A stretch of 64,000 nt of DNA from Gemmatimonadota bacterium. Lineage in GTDB: Bacteria; Gemmatimonadota; Gemmatimonadetes; Gemmatimonadales; Gemmatimonadaceae. The position numbers and the translations under genes are program-made. The stretch spans positions 62,001-126,000 of the forward strand of contig JAQBPX010000014.1 in assembly GCA_028287305.1 (NCBI GenBank), read 5' to 3'. The notes under the pieces were generated by a model. The model ran no database searches. It was not told the origin of the DNA and was given only the letters and a program-made list of their open reading frames with translations. Positions 18,034 to 26,938 of the stretch are shown here, piece after piece; positions within the stretch are counted from its first letter, which is position 1, and the number at the start of each line of letters is the position of its first letter.

Positions 18034-20523
18034 TCAGTTCCCTCCCGTGAGCGTCAACGTCGACCGGTGCTTCGTCGCCGCCTCGGCCGCCGTCTTGGGC
18101 GCGAACAGCGGCAGCAGCTCTCCCCTGCTCCACCCATCGATGCGATCGTGGTAGCGGTCGCTCGCGACGTTCCCCGACTGCCCGCCGGGATAGGTGCCCC
18201 ACGCCTTGAGCTCCGGGCCCAGGTCCACCACCATGCGCCAGCTGGAACCAATCCCGCTGCGCCCGCCACTCGGATTCAGCGTGCTCGGCCCACCCTGCAA
18301 CGACACCGGCGCCGACGCGAACGCCTTGATCGGCAGCAGGTGCTTGACGCTCAGCGTCTGGATCTTCTCCCAGCGCCATCCGTCACCCGGCTCGCCGTAC
18401 TGGTGCCGCACCGAGTCGAGCCCCGCCGCGAGCGCCGCGTCGATGATGTCGTCGCGCCGCTCCACGCGCTGCGCCGTGCGACGGTCATCCCACCACGTGT
18501 TCGACGAATCCTTCGTCAGCGTCCACAGCACCTCCTCGTCGGGCGTAGCGACGCGGCGACGCAGCGAACCGTGCGGGTCCACCGCCAGCTCATCCCACGC
18601 GCGGTCGCGCAACTCGCGCATCACCGCCTCGAACAGCACCGCGCGGGTGTTGTCGCGCGTGTACTCGCGATTCCATTCGCCGAGCAGCATCGCCGACTGT
18701 CGTGAGCGCTCGTCGTTGCTCGCCATCCCCACGCGCACGAGCAGCGGCGCGAAGCGCTCGGCCCGCTCACTCCCCGGGTCCGTCTGGAAGCGACGCATGG
18801 CGTCCACCGTGACCGATGAATCCGCGCGCAGCAGCCTGTTGATGCGCAGCGCGCGCCACGCGAAGAAGAGCCCGCCCCAGTATCCGCCCGTCGCCTTCAC
18901 GTCCACCGGCTGCTGGTTGGCGCTCGCCACGTACCCCTGGGCGGGATCTTTCGCCTGTGGCATCTGCTCGAGTGGAACGTACCCCTTCCATTCATTGGCG
19001 CTCGACGTGCCGTCGCGCAGCACGTTGCCGCTGCCGTCGCCGGCGCGTATCGGGAAGCGCCCCGTGGAACGAATCGAGATGTGCCCGCCGCGATCGGCCA
19101 CGAGCATGTTCTGCGCGGGCGCCATGTAATGCGCGCCCATCGCCGCCTGGAACTCGTCCACGTTCTTCGCGGTCGAGATCCCCTGGAACGCCGCGAGCTC
19201 GTCGCTCACTTCGTTCACCGTCCAGCGCATCGAGATCCACTCGCCGTGCTCGCGGCGCATCGGCCCGCGATGCGTGAACAGCAGCGTGTCCGTCGCGATC
19301 ACCTCGCCGAAGCGCCCCCTGTACTGCTCGATGCGCCGCTCGAGCGGGCGCCACGCGCCGTCCACCTGGTACTTCGCCGGCATCGCGTCATCATCCACCT
19401 TCTCGCGCCAGAAGTCGATGACGTCGGTCTCCGAGTTCGTGAACGTCCATGCGATGTCGCGGTTGAAGCCGATCACGATTTCGTTGCTCCCGGGAATCGT
19501 GACGCCGTAGACGTCGAGCGCGTTCGGCACCACCATGTGCGCCTCGTACCAGATGCTCGGGAGCGTGAGGTCGAGATGCGGATCACCCGCGAGCAGCGCG
19601 TGGTGGTCGGCGCTGCGCGATGGTGACACCGCCCAGTTGTTGCTCGCGAAGCCGCGCGCGCTGCTTGCGTCCAGCTCCTGCAGCTCGAGCGCCCGCTCGC
19701 GCGCCGGCATCAGCCCACGCAGCAGCGACGCGAGCGTCGCATTGTTGGTCTCGGGCGCTCCCGGCGCGACGAAGGCGATCATGTCCTCGCGCGGCGCCTT
19801 CTGCCCGTTCGGCTGGATGGGTTCGACGATCGGCGAGACGTCCGGAAAGATCGACGCCGCCGCCGCATTCCCCACGCGCGTCGCCGCCGCGGCGCGCTTC
19901 TCCTCGGGGATGATGTACGAGAGCGTCCACCCCATGCGGTTGAGCAGGTGCATCGCGTTGATCGGCGTCCACCGCTCCGGCTTCTTGCGGATCAGCCGGA
20001 ACTCGAGCGGCATGTCCTCGCGCGCCATCCCGTCGATGTATGCGTTGACGCCCTGCGAGTATTGCTCGATCGACGTCATCGTCGGCGTCCCCTTCAGCGC
20101 CTCGAGCTTGCGCTCGGCGGTGCGCGGGAGGCCGAGTCGTCGCATCTCGCGATCGAGCGGCAGCGCCGCCGCCCCCGCAACCTCGGTAAGACGCCCACTC
20201 GCCGCCATCGTCTGCAGGTACATCTGGAAGAGCCGGTCGCGCGCGACGACGTACCCCAGCGCGCGATACGCGTCCCCCGTGGTGGGGGCGAAGATGTGTG
20301 GCACGGCGCGGTCGTCGTACTCGACTTTCGTCTCGGCGCTCAGTCCCGGAATGTGCGCGCTGCTGTGGTCGGGCAGGCTCGACGTGCGACCCAGCGCCCA
20401 CACGCCGCGCGCCGGCTCGAGGAAGGGTCCGAGCGCGGGAGCGGGGCCGATTGGCTTGGAGCCTACATAGGCGCCGGCGGCGAGGACTACGGCGGCCAGG
20501 GCGGTTCGGAGGGGGGAAGGCAT
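18034..20523 (-). CDS. Penicillin acylase family N-terminal nucleophile hydrolase
   Basis: 829 residues from ATG 20523. An N-terminal hydrophobic segment (MPSPLRTALAAVVLAAGAYVG) suggests export. It follows S45 peptidase order: alpha-chain blocks VPHIFAPTTGDAYRALGYVVARDRLF and GRLTEVAG, a spacer, then the autocatalytic Ser (residue 294) starting the beta chain in ASNNWAVSP. Later blocks are LAGDPHLDLTLPSIWYEAH, IGFNRDIAWTFTN, ASANQQPV and a C-terminal GYWGGLFFAWRALRI segment. It would be cleaved in the periplasm to alpha and beta chains and hydrolyse an amide such as an acyl-homoserine lactone or beta-lactam side chain. The substrate is unknown. Confidence 0.93.
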   Translation of the reverse strand: MPSPLRTALAAVVLAAGAYVGSKPIGPAPALGPFLEPARGVWALGRTSSLPDHSSAHIPGLSAETKVEYDDRAVPHIFAPTTGDAYRALGYVVARDRLFQMYLQTMAASGRLTEVAGAAALPLDREMRRLGLPRTAERKLEALKGTPTMTSIEQYSQGVNAYIDGMAREDMPLEFRLIRKKPERWTPINAMHLLNRMGWTLSYIIPEEKRAAAATRVGNAAAASIFPDVSPIVEPIQPNGQKAPREDMIAFVAPGAPETNNATLASLLRGLMPARERALELQELDASSARGFASNNWAVSPSRSADHHALLAGDPHLDLTLPSIWYEAHMVVPNALDVYGVTIPGSNEIVIGFNRDIAWTFTNSETDVIDFWREKVDDDAMPAKYQVDGAWRPLERRIEQYRGRFGEVIATDTLLFTHRGPMRREHGEWISMRWTVNEVSDELAAFQGISTAKNVDEFQAAMGAHYMAPAQNMLVADRGGHISIRSTGRFPIRAGDGSGNVLRDGTSSANEWKGYVPLEQMPQAKDPAQGYVASANQQPVDVKATGGYWGGLFFAWRALRINRLLRADSSVTVDAMRRFQTDPGSERAERFAPLLVRVGMASNDERSRQSAMLLGEWNREYTRDNTRAVLFEAVMRELRDRAWDELAVDPHGSLRRRVATPDEEVLWTLTKDSSNTWWDDRRTAQRVERRDDIIDAALAAGLDSVRHQYGEPGDGWRWEKIQTLSVKHLLPIKAFASAPVSLQGGPSTLNPSGGRSGIGSSWRMVVDLGPELKAWGTYPGGQSGNVASDRYHDRIDGWSRGELLPLFAPKTAAEAATKHRSTLTLTGGN

Positions 20524-20570
20524 TGGGGGCAAAGGTGGGCCTCGGAGAGAGGGCGTGCAACGGCGGGGCT

Positions 20571-20601
20571 GTCATCCTGGGCGCAGCGAGGGATCTGCCG
20601 T
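20571..20601 (+). repeat. 30-nt dispersed repeat, copy 5
   Basis: GTCATCCTGGGCGCAGCG..GATCTGCCGT, 47 bp upstream of the penicillin acylase start and next to the nested repeat region at 20623-21060. Confidence 0.8.
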
Positions 20602-20622
20602 CGTAGTCTGCCGCTCTATCGT

Positions 20623-21060
20623 TCCGGCAGGACGGTGGTCTGTGGTCTGTGGCTCGGACAGGATGCAGTAGGCGGGCGCCTGCAGGCGCCCGCCTTCGTC
20701 ATTTGTTCGCGGTCCACATGTTCGAGGGCGCGGCGTGCATGCCGATACCCCGGGTACGCTTGCCAGAAGCCTGAAGCCGGAAGCTCGAGCACCGACAAGG
20801 AAAGCGCTGCGCGCTTCGTCATGCGTTCGCCGTGAACATGTCCACGGATAACGAGGCGGCGGCCGCAGGCCGCCGCGTACCGCATCAGTGTTCGAGCTTC
20901 AGGCGCCAGGCTTCAGGCAACCCGAACTCGGTATCGGCCAGCCGACCGCGAACTCGAAACGATCAACACAAAACCCAACGACAAAGGCGGGCGCCCACAG
21001 GCGCCCGCCTTCCGCATCATGTCCGGGCCACAGACCACAGGCCACAGACCTGCAGGACCG
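20623..21060. repeat. Large imperfect inverted-repeat element with internal palindromes
   Basis: A 438-nt stretch with no coding sign. Its ends (20623-20694 and 20986-21060) are imperfect inverted copies of each other; each carries a GC-rich palindrome (20671-20694 is a perfect 24-bp palindrome around CTGCAG; 20986-21009 is its near copy). Inside are two direct copies of TTCGTCATN2GTTCGC..ACATGT (about 20695 and 20815), a further palindrome at 20851-20876, and an inverted pair around GCCTGAAGCCGGAAGCTCGAG (20769-20791 / 20889-20918). With the flanking 30-nt repeats it fills the 576-bp gap between penicillin acylase and the gene at 21100. Confidence 0.7.
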
Positions 21061-21086
21061 ATAAAGGGGCCAACCACAACGACCAA

Positions 21087-21112
21087 CCCCTCGCGCCGCT
21101 CAGGATGACGGC
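21087..21112 (-). repeat. 30-nt dispersed repeat, copy 6
   Basis: Minus-strand copy (TCGCGCCGCTCAGGATGACG on plus). It supplies the TGA stop and the last residues of the gene at 21100-21489. Confidence 0.7.
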
Positions 21113-21489
21113 ACTCCCTCATACCCCACCCCCTCCAGCGCCCCCGCCCCGCTCACCGCCCACCCCGCACCCTCGACAGCCAGCACCGTCCCATCCCCGA
21201 ACTCCACCGACAGCCGCCTTTCCACAGTCAACACAGTAACACTCCGCATCTCCGCCCCCACAAAGCCCAACAAGGCCGCCAACGTCTCCGGCCTCCCCGC
21301 CTCGATCGTCCGCGAGCCCCCCGTCACCGTGCGCAGCGAAGCCGCCCCCGAAACCAGAACCTCGAGCGAAGAATCCAGAGACCACGTCTGGATCCGGAAG
21401 TTCCGCCGCTCCACCACCAGCCCCGAGATGCGATGATCGAGCAGCACCCAGTGGTGCTCTCCCTCCGACTCGATCAGCTGCGCGCGCAC
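21100..21489 (-). CDS. Hypothetical protein downstream of diguanylate cyclase
   Basis: 129 residues beginning MRAQLIESEGEHHWVLLDHR. Alternating strands (ISGLVVERRNFRIQTWSLD, SLEVLVSGAASLRT, SVTVLTVERRLSVEFGDG, LAVEGAGWAV) suggest an all-beta fold similar to small DUF6188-type proteins, but I would not assign that family firmly. It lies 11 bp after the GGDEF gene on the same strand. The last residues and the stop come from a dispersed 30-nt repeat, so the C-terminus is probably not ancestral. Confidence 0.6.
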   Translation of the reverse strand: MRAQLIESEGEHHWVLLDHRISGLVVERRNFRIQTWSLDSSLEVLVSGAASLRTVTGGSRTIEAGRPETLAALLGFVGAEMRSVTVLTVERRLSVEFGDGTVLAVEGAGWAVSGAGALEGVGYEGVPSS

Positions 21490-21500
21490 CGGCTACCGGC

Positions 21501-22310
21501 TCAACGCGCGGCGACCAGCTTCTCGGCGGAAGGCCACTCACCGCCCGGAAGGGCACGCTCGCCCGACACGCGATTCCGGCCGCCGCGCTTCGCGGCGTAC
21601 ATCGCATGGTCCGCCTGGCGGAGCAGCTCTTCCAGCCGCTCGACGCTCGGGTCCCACGTGGCCACGCCCACGCTCGCGGTGATGCGGATGGTCTGCCCGC
21701 CCTCCCACAGCATCGCGATCCCCGCGACCTTGCGACGCAGGCGCTCGCCGCTCTCCAGCGCGCCGTCGGTGTCGGTGAACGGCAGCAGCACCACGAACTC
21801 CTCACCACCCAGCCGGGCAATCAGGTCGGGCGTGCGCGTCGCGCCCCTGAGGGCGTCGCCCACCTCGCGGAGCATCGCGTCGCCGGCAGCATGGCCGAAC
21901 TGGTCGTTCAGCGCCTTGAAGCCGTCGAGGTCGAGCACCGCCAGCGAGAAGATCCCGCCATAGCGACGCACGCGCGCCATCTCGCTGCTCCCCATTTCCA
22001 TGAAGTGCCGGCGATTGGCGATCTGCATCAGCTCGTCCGTGATGGACAGGCGACGAAGCTCTTCCTGCGCCACCTGCAGCTGCGTCACCAGCCGGCAGAA
22101 CGCGAGGAACAGCCAGGGCGCCGTGACGGCAGGCACGAGGGCGCTGAGCAGGACACCCCTTCCGTAGAAGCCGCCCAGCGTCAGCCACATCAGCGGGAGG
22201 GACACCGCCACCGACAGCCCCACGGCGCCCAGCGTGAGCAGAGCGGTGGACCGGCCGGGGCCGAAGCGGGAGACGAGGCGGGACAGCATCCCGACCAATA
22301 GGGCGCCCAT
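21501..22310 (-). CDS. Membrane diguanylate cyclase (GGDEF domain)
   Basis: 269 residues from ATG 22310; a TTG at 22325 is possible. Two predicted helices (about 18-42 and 45-70) are followed by a coiled linker (VAQEELRRLSITDELMQIANRRHF) and a GGDEF domain. The active-site motif is GGEEF in LIARLGGEEFVVLL, and the inhibitory I-site RxxD (RTPD) lies five residues upstream. DLDGFKALNDQFGHAAGD gives the metal and nucleotide contacts. It should make cyclic di-GMP with product inhibition. It is divergent from the GAF-PAS kinase gene at 22416, a plausible signalling pair. Confidence 0.93.
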   Translation of the reverse strand: MGALLVGMLSRLVSRFGPGRSTALLTLGAVGLSVAVSLPLMWLTLGGFYGRGVLLSALVPAVTAPWLFLAFCRLVTQLQVAQEELRRLSITDELMQIANRRHFMEMGSSEMARVRRYGGIFSLAVLDLDGFKALNDQFGHAAGDAMLREVGDALRGATRTPDLIARLGGEEFVVLLPFTDTDGALESGERLRRKVAGIAMLWEGGQTIRITASVGVATWDPSVERLEELLRQADHAMYAAKRGGRNRVSGERALPGGEWPSAEKLVAAR

Positions 22311-22415
22311 TCCGTGACGCGTCAAGGGTAAACAGTTGCAGGACGTACCCGCATGACGCAGCCTTCATGATTCATGGGTGGAAACACCCGGCGCCGCGTG
22401 ACATCTTGTGCACCG

Positions 22416-23996
22416 ATGCCAAACGTCGCCCCCGAGAAGCTGCGCTCCAGCACTCGCCTCGCTGCCCTGCGCGCGACTGGCCTGCTGGACGCCCCCGCAG
22501 AGCAGGCACTCGACCGCCTCACGCGCCTCGCCGCCCGCCTGGTCGGCGTCCCGATCGCCCTCGTCTCGCTGGTGGACGACAAGCGCCAGTTCTTCGCGAG
22601 CGAGGTCGGCGTCGGCGAGCCCTGGCGCACCGAGCGCGGCACCGACCTCAGTCACTCCTTCTGCCAGCACGTCGTGGCCACGAGCGAGGCGCTGGTGGTG
22701 GACGACGCACGCATCAACGCGCTCGTCGCCGACAATCTCGCGATCCCGGACCTCGGCGTGATCGCCTACGCGGGCATCCCGCTCAAGGACGACTCCGGCG
22801 AGGTGCTCGGCAGCTTCTGCGCGATCGACACGGCGCCTCGGCACTGGACGCCGGAGAACGTCGGCGTCCTCGAGGACCTCGCGCACGCCGCCATGTCGGA
22901 AATCCAGCTGCGCCAGGCGTCACGCCTGCTGTCCGACCGGCAGGCGTTCCTCGCCGACATGCTCGACCACACGAGTGAGCTCGTGTGCGCCACCGACGAG
23001 CAGGGGTTCATCGGTTACGCCAACGTCGCGATGCTCGACTGCACGGGCTACTCGGCCGAAGAGTTGGGGACCATGCGCGCCATCGACCTGATCGCCGAGG
23101 ATTGCTGGCCGTCGTTCCTGGACGCGGCCAACCGCGTGCGCGCGGGCGAGGTCGTTCCCGGGCTGGAGACCATCCTCCTCACCAAGTCGGGGCAGCGCCT
23201 CATCTGCAAGGGACGCGGCACGCCGGTGCGCGACCAGGCCGGCAACGTGGTCGGGGTGCGCGTGATCTTCCGCGACCTCACGCGCGAGCGGCAGGCGCAG
23301 CGGTTGAAGGACGAGCTGATCGCGCTCGTGAGCCATGAGCTGCGCACGCCCGTCGGCGCCATTCGCGGCGCGCTCAAGATCCTCGTGCCGCACGTCGCGC
23401 ACTTCGAGGGCAAGCCGAGACAGCTGTTCGAGATGGCGACCCGAAACGCCGACCGCCTGCTGCTGCTCGTGAACGACCTGCTCGACATCGAGCGCCTCGA
23501 GTCGGGCAGCGCGCAGCTCAAGCGCGCTCCGATCTCGGCGCACACGCTGCTCGAGCTCAGCCGTGAGGCGACGCAGCCGCTGGCCGACAACGCGAACATC
23601 ACGCTGGCGCTCGAGGCGCCGGACACCGCGGTGGACGTGGACTCGTCGCGCGTCCAGCAGGTGGTGGTGAACCTGGTCGAGAATGCGCTCAAGTTCTCGC
23701 CGGCGGAATCGACGATCACGCTGCGCGCCGCGCCCACGACACTGGAAGACGGACGCGCCGCGATGCTGTTGAGCGTCTCGGACCAGGGACGCGGCATCCC
23801 CGCCGACAAGATCGACCGCGTCTTCGAGCGCTTCGAGCAGGTGATGCCGAGCGACGCTTCGGAGAAGGGCGGCGCCGGCCTCGGCCTGGCGATCTCGCGA
23901 GCGATCGTCGAGCAGCACGGCGGCAAGATCTGGGTGGAGTCGGCGCCGGGCGTTGGCTCGACGTTCTACTTCACCGTGCCCCTCGCGTCATCCTGA
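22416..23996 (+). CDS. GAF-PAS sensor histidine kinase
   Basis: 526 residues, no membrane helix. A GAF domain (about 25-165: LVSLVDDKRQFFASEVG, SFCQHVV, YAGIPLKDDSGEVLGSFCAID) is followed by a PAS domain (about 178-290, ending VIFRDLTRERQAQR). HisKA has phospho-acceptor H307 in ALVSHELRTPVGAI. The ATPase domain (about 410-523) has NLVENALKFSP, DQGRGIP and GGAGLGLAISR. It would sense a small ligand or redox state and phosphorylate a regulator that is not in the window. The last residues (LASS) and TGA are encoded by a partial copy of the GTCATCCTGA repeat. Start ATG 22416. Confidence 0.94.
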   Translation: MPNVAPEKLRSSTRLAALRATGLLDAPAEQALDRLTRLAARLVGVPIALVSLVDDKRQFFASEVGVGEPWRTERGTDLSHSFCQHVVATSEALVVDDARINALVADNLAIPDLGVIAYAGIPLKDDSGEVLGSFCAIDTAPRHWTPENVGVLEDLAHAAMSEIQLRQASRLLSDRQAFLADMLDHTSELVCATDEQGFIGYANVAMLDCTGYSAEELGTMRAIDLIAEDCWPSFLDAANRVRAGEVVPGLETILLTKSGQRLICKGRGTPVRDQAGNVVGVRVIFRDLTRERQAQRLKDELIALVSHELRTPVGAIRGALKILVPHVAHFEGKPRQLFEMATRNADRLLLLVNDLLDIERLESGSAQLKRAPISAHTLLELSREATQPLADNANITLALEAPDTAVDVDSSRVQQVVVNLVENALKFSPAESTITLRAAPTTLEDGRAAMLLSVSDQGRGIPADKIDRVFERFEQVMPSDASEKGGAGLGLAISRAIVEQHGGKIWVESAPGVGSTFYFTVPLASS

Positions 23997-24002
23997 CTTG
24001 CA

Positions 24003-24034
24003 GTCATCCTGAGCGCAGCGAGGGATCTGCCGTT
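24003..24034 (+). repeat. 30-nt dispersed repeat, copy 7
   Basis: GTCATCCTGAGCGCAGCG..GGATCTGCCGTTG, immediately after a partial second copy (GTCATCCTGA at 23987-23996) that forms the kinase stop, and 25 nt before nested inverted repeat copy 4. Confidence 0.85.
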
Positions 24035-24058
24035 GCCGTCACTGAAACGACCAAACAG

Positions 24059-24235
24059 CAACTGCTTTCGACACGGATTCCACTGGCCGCCTGCGGCGGC
24101 TCACCGATACGGCGCTCGTGGCAGCAAAAGCTTCATCCTGCGGGGCGAGGATGACTTTTTCTTTTTACGTGGATGGCTGGACCCGTGTGGCGCGCCGAAG
24201 GCGCGCCCCGTGAAATCCGTGTCTCAATGCAGTTG
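24059..24235 (-). repeat. Nested inverted repeat, copy 4 (full length)
   Basis: Same plan as copy 3: outer arms, CCGCC/GGCGG and GCGCGCC/GGCGCGC side hairpins, inner stem weakened by changes (CACCGATAC opposite ACCCGTGTG). The core has CATCC..GGATG followed by T-rich sequence (about 24135-24169), terminator-like on the plus strand. It ends 3 bp before the minus-strand DUF1569 stop, between convergent genes. Confidence 0.9.
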
Positions 24236-24238
24236 CCG

Positions 24239-24682
24239 CTACAGCCCAAACTGCCTCAAATGATGATCCGCGTGCTTGTACCCCAGCGCGCCCCATCCCT
24301 TGGCCCCGATCTTCCCGAACACGGGATGCTCCGGCCACTCGCGCGTCGGCTTCTCCGTGCCGAAGCGCTCCACTGACTTCACGCAGTCGTGCAGCGCGTT
24401 GATGAACTCGCCCTGCCCCTGGTGCACGAGCTGCGGCGCGGTGGGCGCGCCCTTCGGAAAGGGCAGGACGTAGATGATCAGCTGCTTGAGGGGAAAGAAG
24501 CGGATCGGCAGCTTCTTGCCCGGCACGCGCAGCTCGCCGAACGCCATGTCGTAGTTGCGGGCCATGTGCCACGCCATCCCGCTCGCATTCATCTTGCCCC
24601 ACCGCGCCGGCGTGTCCGGGGTCAGCTTCTCGAAGCGCGCCACGATCTCCTGCCGCGCCTCACGGTGCCAGAGCGACTTCAT
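24239..24682 (-). CDS. DUF1569 protein
   Basis: 147 residues beginning MKSLWHREARQEIVARFEKL. The layout matches the DUF1569 branch of the DinB-like superfamily: a helical bundle with histidine in ASGMAWHMARNYDMAFGE, the segment PQLVHQGQGEFINALHDCV, and a C-terminal HADHHLRQFGL histidine cluster likely to bind metal. Its ATG overlaps the stop of the upstream ferric-reductase-like gene (ATGA, 24679-24682). Biochemical function unknown. Confidence 0.82.
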   Translation of the reverse strand: MKSLWHREARQEIVARFEKLTPDTPARWGKMNASGMAWHMARNYDMAFGELRVPGKKLPIRFFPLKQLIIYVLPFPKGAPTAPQLVHQGQGEFINALHDCVKSVERFGTEKPTREWPEHPVFGKIGAKGWGALGYKHADHHLRQFGL

Positions 24683-25251
24683 GACGCTGCCCTCCGTGCC
24701 CGCAGTTGAAGCCGCCACCGCACTCGATACGCCGTCGCGACCACGATGATCAGCGCGCACACCTCGACGCTCACCTTCTCCGCATCGATGTAGTCGATCG
24801 CATGGTCCTTGAGGCTCGGGTCGGCGAGCAGCCCGTGAATCATCGCCAGCACCGCCACCGCATACGCGGAGAAGTGGATCAGCTTCCACTTGCGCCGGTT
24901 CATCGTCTTGCGGAAGTAGCTCGTGACCACCACGACGATCAGCACCCAGAGGCACACGCCACCCACCATGTTCACCACGGGCTGCTTGGGTCCCGCCAGG
25001 GGCCACACAATCTCCCACAGGCCGAACTTGAGCGACCGGTCGAACAGCAGCAGCACCGGATGCAGCAGCGCCAGCGCGAGCGCGGTATAGCCCGTCCAGT
25101 TGTGGATCCGGAAGTAGTTGATCCGCACGTGCGGCCACTGCTTCCACGGGTTGTACTTCATCCCCAGCAGCAACCCGAGCAGCAGGTTGGCCGTGAGGAC
25201 GTACGCCGAGATCAGGCCGATGGTGCTTGACGCGTCGAGCGCAGTTGGCAT
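24679..25251 (-). CDS. Ferric-reductase-like transmembrane protein
   Basis: 190 residues with about five membrane helices (14-30, 52-68, 90-112, 128-145 and 163-180). Histidines sit at helix ends in the pattern expected for haem-b ligation: FRIHNWTGYTALALALLHPVLL, then KWKLIHFSAYAVAVLAMIHGLL. This is the ferric-reductase/YedZ-like membrane domain, without a flavin or NAD domain. It would pass electrons across the inner membrane to an unknown partner. Translationally coupled to the DUF1569 gene downstream. No flavoprotein gene is adjacent. Confidence 0.8.
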   Translation of the reverse strand: MPTALDASSTIGLISAYVLTANLLLGLLLGMKYNPWKQWPHVRINYFRIHNWTGYTALALALLHPVLLLFDRSLKFGLWEIVWPLAGPKQPVVNMVGGVCLWVLIVVVVTSYFRKTMNRRKWKLIHFSAYAVAVLAMIHGLLADPSLKDHAIDYIDAEKVSVEVCALIIVVATAYRVRWRLQLRARRAAS

Positions 25252-25349
25252 CGGGCAAAGATAATTGAGGAGTCGCGCGATGGCCTGTCTCCTCGGATTC
25301 CGCAGGCGCGCCGCTTCGCGCCGCGAGCGGAACCGGGCACGGAGCCAAC

Positions 25350-25391
25350 AAAAAAGCTCCCCTTAACCGGCAGAGAGGAGCCCTGTTTTTT
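25350..25391. terminator. Bidirectional intrinsic terminator
   Basis: AAAAAAGCTCCCCT ... AGAGGAGCCCTGTTTTTT: an 8-bp stem with one G-U pair, with A-run on one side and T-run on the other, so it can act on both strands. It lies 78 bp past the tolC-like stop on the minus strand. Confidence 0.75.
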
Positions 25392-25468
25392 GCAACAGCC
25401 CCTCCGCGAAAGTCCGCCCTTCAGTCCGCGGAAGTCCGAGGAGACCGGCCCCCGCGCGACGAACCCAG

Positions 25469-26938
25469 CTACTTGATCGCCGCCCCCGCCTCGAAGTCGT
25501 ACAGCGTCACCTTCCTCAACCGGTAATACGCCGCCCAGTACGACCGCAGCGCGGAGACGTACTGCTGCACCGCGCCATCCTTCTCGGTCTGCGCCAGGTA
25601 CAGGTTGTCCATCCCGATCTTGCCGATCACGTAGCGGTTGTAGGCCACCTCATACCGCTTCTGCGCCACGGTGTCCGCCGTGGCCGAGATCTCCACGTTG
25701 CGCCGCGCCTGCGTCAGCTGCAGCGCGCCGAAGTGCGCGTCCTGCATGGTCTGCTCCTTCGTCGCGCGGGCGTTGCTCTCCACGCGCTCGCGGTCCGCCC
25801 GCGCCGCCTCGATGTCCGAGCTGCGCGCGCCCCACTGCGCGATCGGGATCTGCACGCCGAGCGAGAAGCGCTGCGCCTGCAGCAGGTCCTTGTAGACCCC
25901 GTTCACCTCGGGCGACGTCTGGTTGAACCCGATGCTCCCGTTGATCGTCGCGCCCAGCCCATTGTTCAGCCGCGCCGCATTGATCGCGCGGTCAGCGCGC
26001 ACGCGCTGCAGGTCCAGGTCCAGCTGGCTCGCGCGGTTCGCGAGCGCCTGCGCCACCGCGATCGTCGTGTCGGCCTCGAACGTCGGCATCGCGTACGGCA
26101 CCACGATCTCGAGCGGCGCCCCACTGGGCAGGTTGAGCGCCAGCCGCAGCGCCGCCGCAGCGCGATCGAACTCGAGCTTCGCCCCATCCAGGCTCGCGCG
26201 CGACCGCAGCAGCGCCAGCTGGCTCTGGAGCAGGTCGTTCTCGCCGATCTTGCCGACCTCGAAACGCCCCTTGTTCAGCGTGTACAGCGTGTCGTTCACC
26301 AGCGCGTTGGCCTGCGCGTTCTTCAGCGCGATGTTGGCCGAGTGGTAATCGAAGAAGCTGGTCGTCGTCTGCGCCGCGATGTCCTCGCGCGCCTCCAGGT
26401 ACTGCCGCTCGGCCAGGTCCAGCCCGATGTCCTGCTCGCGCGTGTCCCACTTGATCGTGTTGGGACGCATGATCCCCTGCGACAGCGACAGCGACACCGG
26501 CGTGCTGGACCAGGTCTGGCGGCTCTGCGCGCCGGAGATCTGCACGCGATCCAGCTGGCTCGTGATCCCGAAGATGCCCCCCGTGAACGGCAGCCGCTGC
26601 GACAGGGTCATCGCGGCGGTGGAGCGCGTCTGCTGCAGCGGCGTGTAGAGGGTGCTGCCATCCGGCTGGATCACGGGAATGATGGACCGGTCGTAGCTCG
26701 GCGCCGTGCCGCTCAGCGTCAGCTGCGGCATCAGCCGCGCGCCGAACGAACGGTCGCGCGCGCGCGCTGCGTCACGCGTCGACATCGCCGCCCGCGCGGG
26801 CATGCCCTGCCGCTGCGCCATGGCCACCGCTTCCTTGAGCGTCAGCGGCTGCTGCTGCGCCGACGCCCTTTCCGTCACGACCGAAACCAGCCAAAGCGCG
26901 GCAATCCCCACGCGCGAAATCTTCATCATGTTGCTCAC
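25469..26938 (-). CDS. TolC-family outer-membrane efflux protein
   Basis: 489 residues if GTG 26938 is used; ATGs at 26929 or 26926 would start with MMKISRVGIAALWLVSVVTE, a better-looking signal peptide (cleavage near SAQ). The mature protein has the duplicated outer-membrane-factor layout: helical hairpins rich in A/Q/R/L (LKEAVAMAQRQGMP, ARAQADRAINAARL-type helices) and beta parts such as ITSQLDRVQISG and GATINGSIGFNQTSP. It forms the outer-membrane channel of the export system whose permease and adaptor lie upstream (26957-29762) in the same operon. The ribosome-binding stretch before it is tandemly duplicated. Confidence 0.9.
   Translation of the reverse strand: MSNMMKISRVGIAALWLVSVVTERASAQQQPLTLKEAVAMAQRQGMPARAAMSTRDAARARDRSFGARLMPQLTLSGTAPSYDRSIIPVIQPDGSTLYTPLQQTRSTAAMTLSQRLPFTGGIFGITSQLDRVQISGAQSRQTWSSTPVSLSLSQGIMRPNTIKWDTREQDIGLDLAERQYLEAREDIAAQTTTSFFDYHSANIALKNAQANALVNDTLYTLNKGRFEVGKIGENDLLQSQLALLRSRASLDGAKLEFDRAAAALRLALNLPSGAPLEIVVPYAMPTFEADTTIAVAQALANRASQLDLDLQRVRADRAINAARLNNGLGATINGSIGFNQTSPEVNGVYKDLLQAQRFSLGVQIPIAQWGARSSDIEAARADRERVESNARATKEQTMQDAHFGALQLTQARRNVEISATADTVAQKRYEVAYNRYVIGKIGMDNLYLAQTEKDGAVQQYVSALRSYWAAYYRLRKVTLYDFEAGAAIK

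Noticed and set aside
20671-20694. Perfect GC palindrome as intrinsic terminator of penicillin acylase
   Set aside because: It lies upstream of that gene's start, not after its stop, and lacks a T-run.
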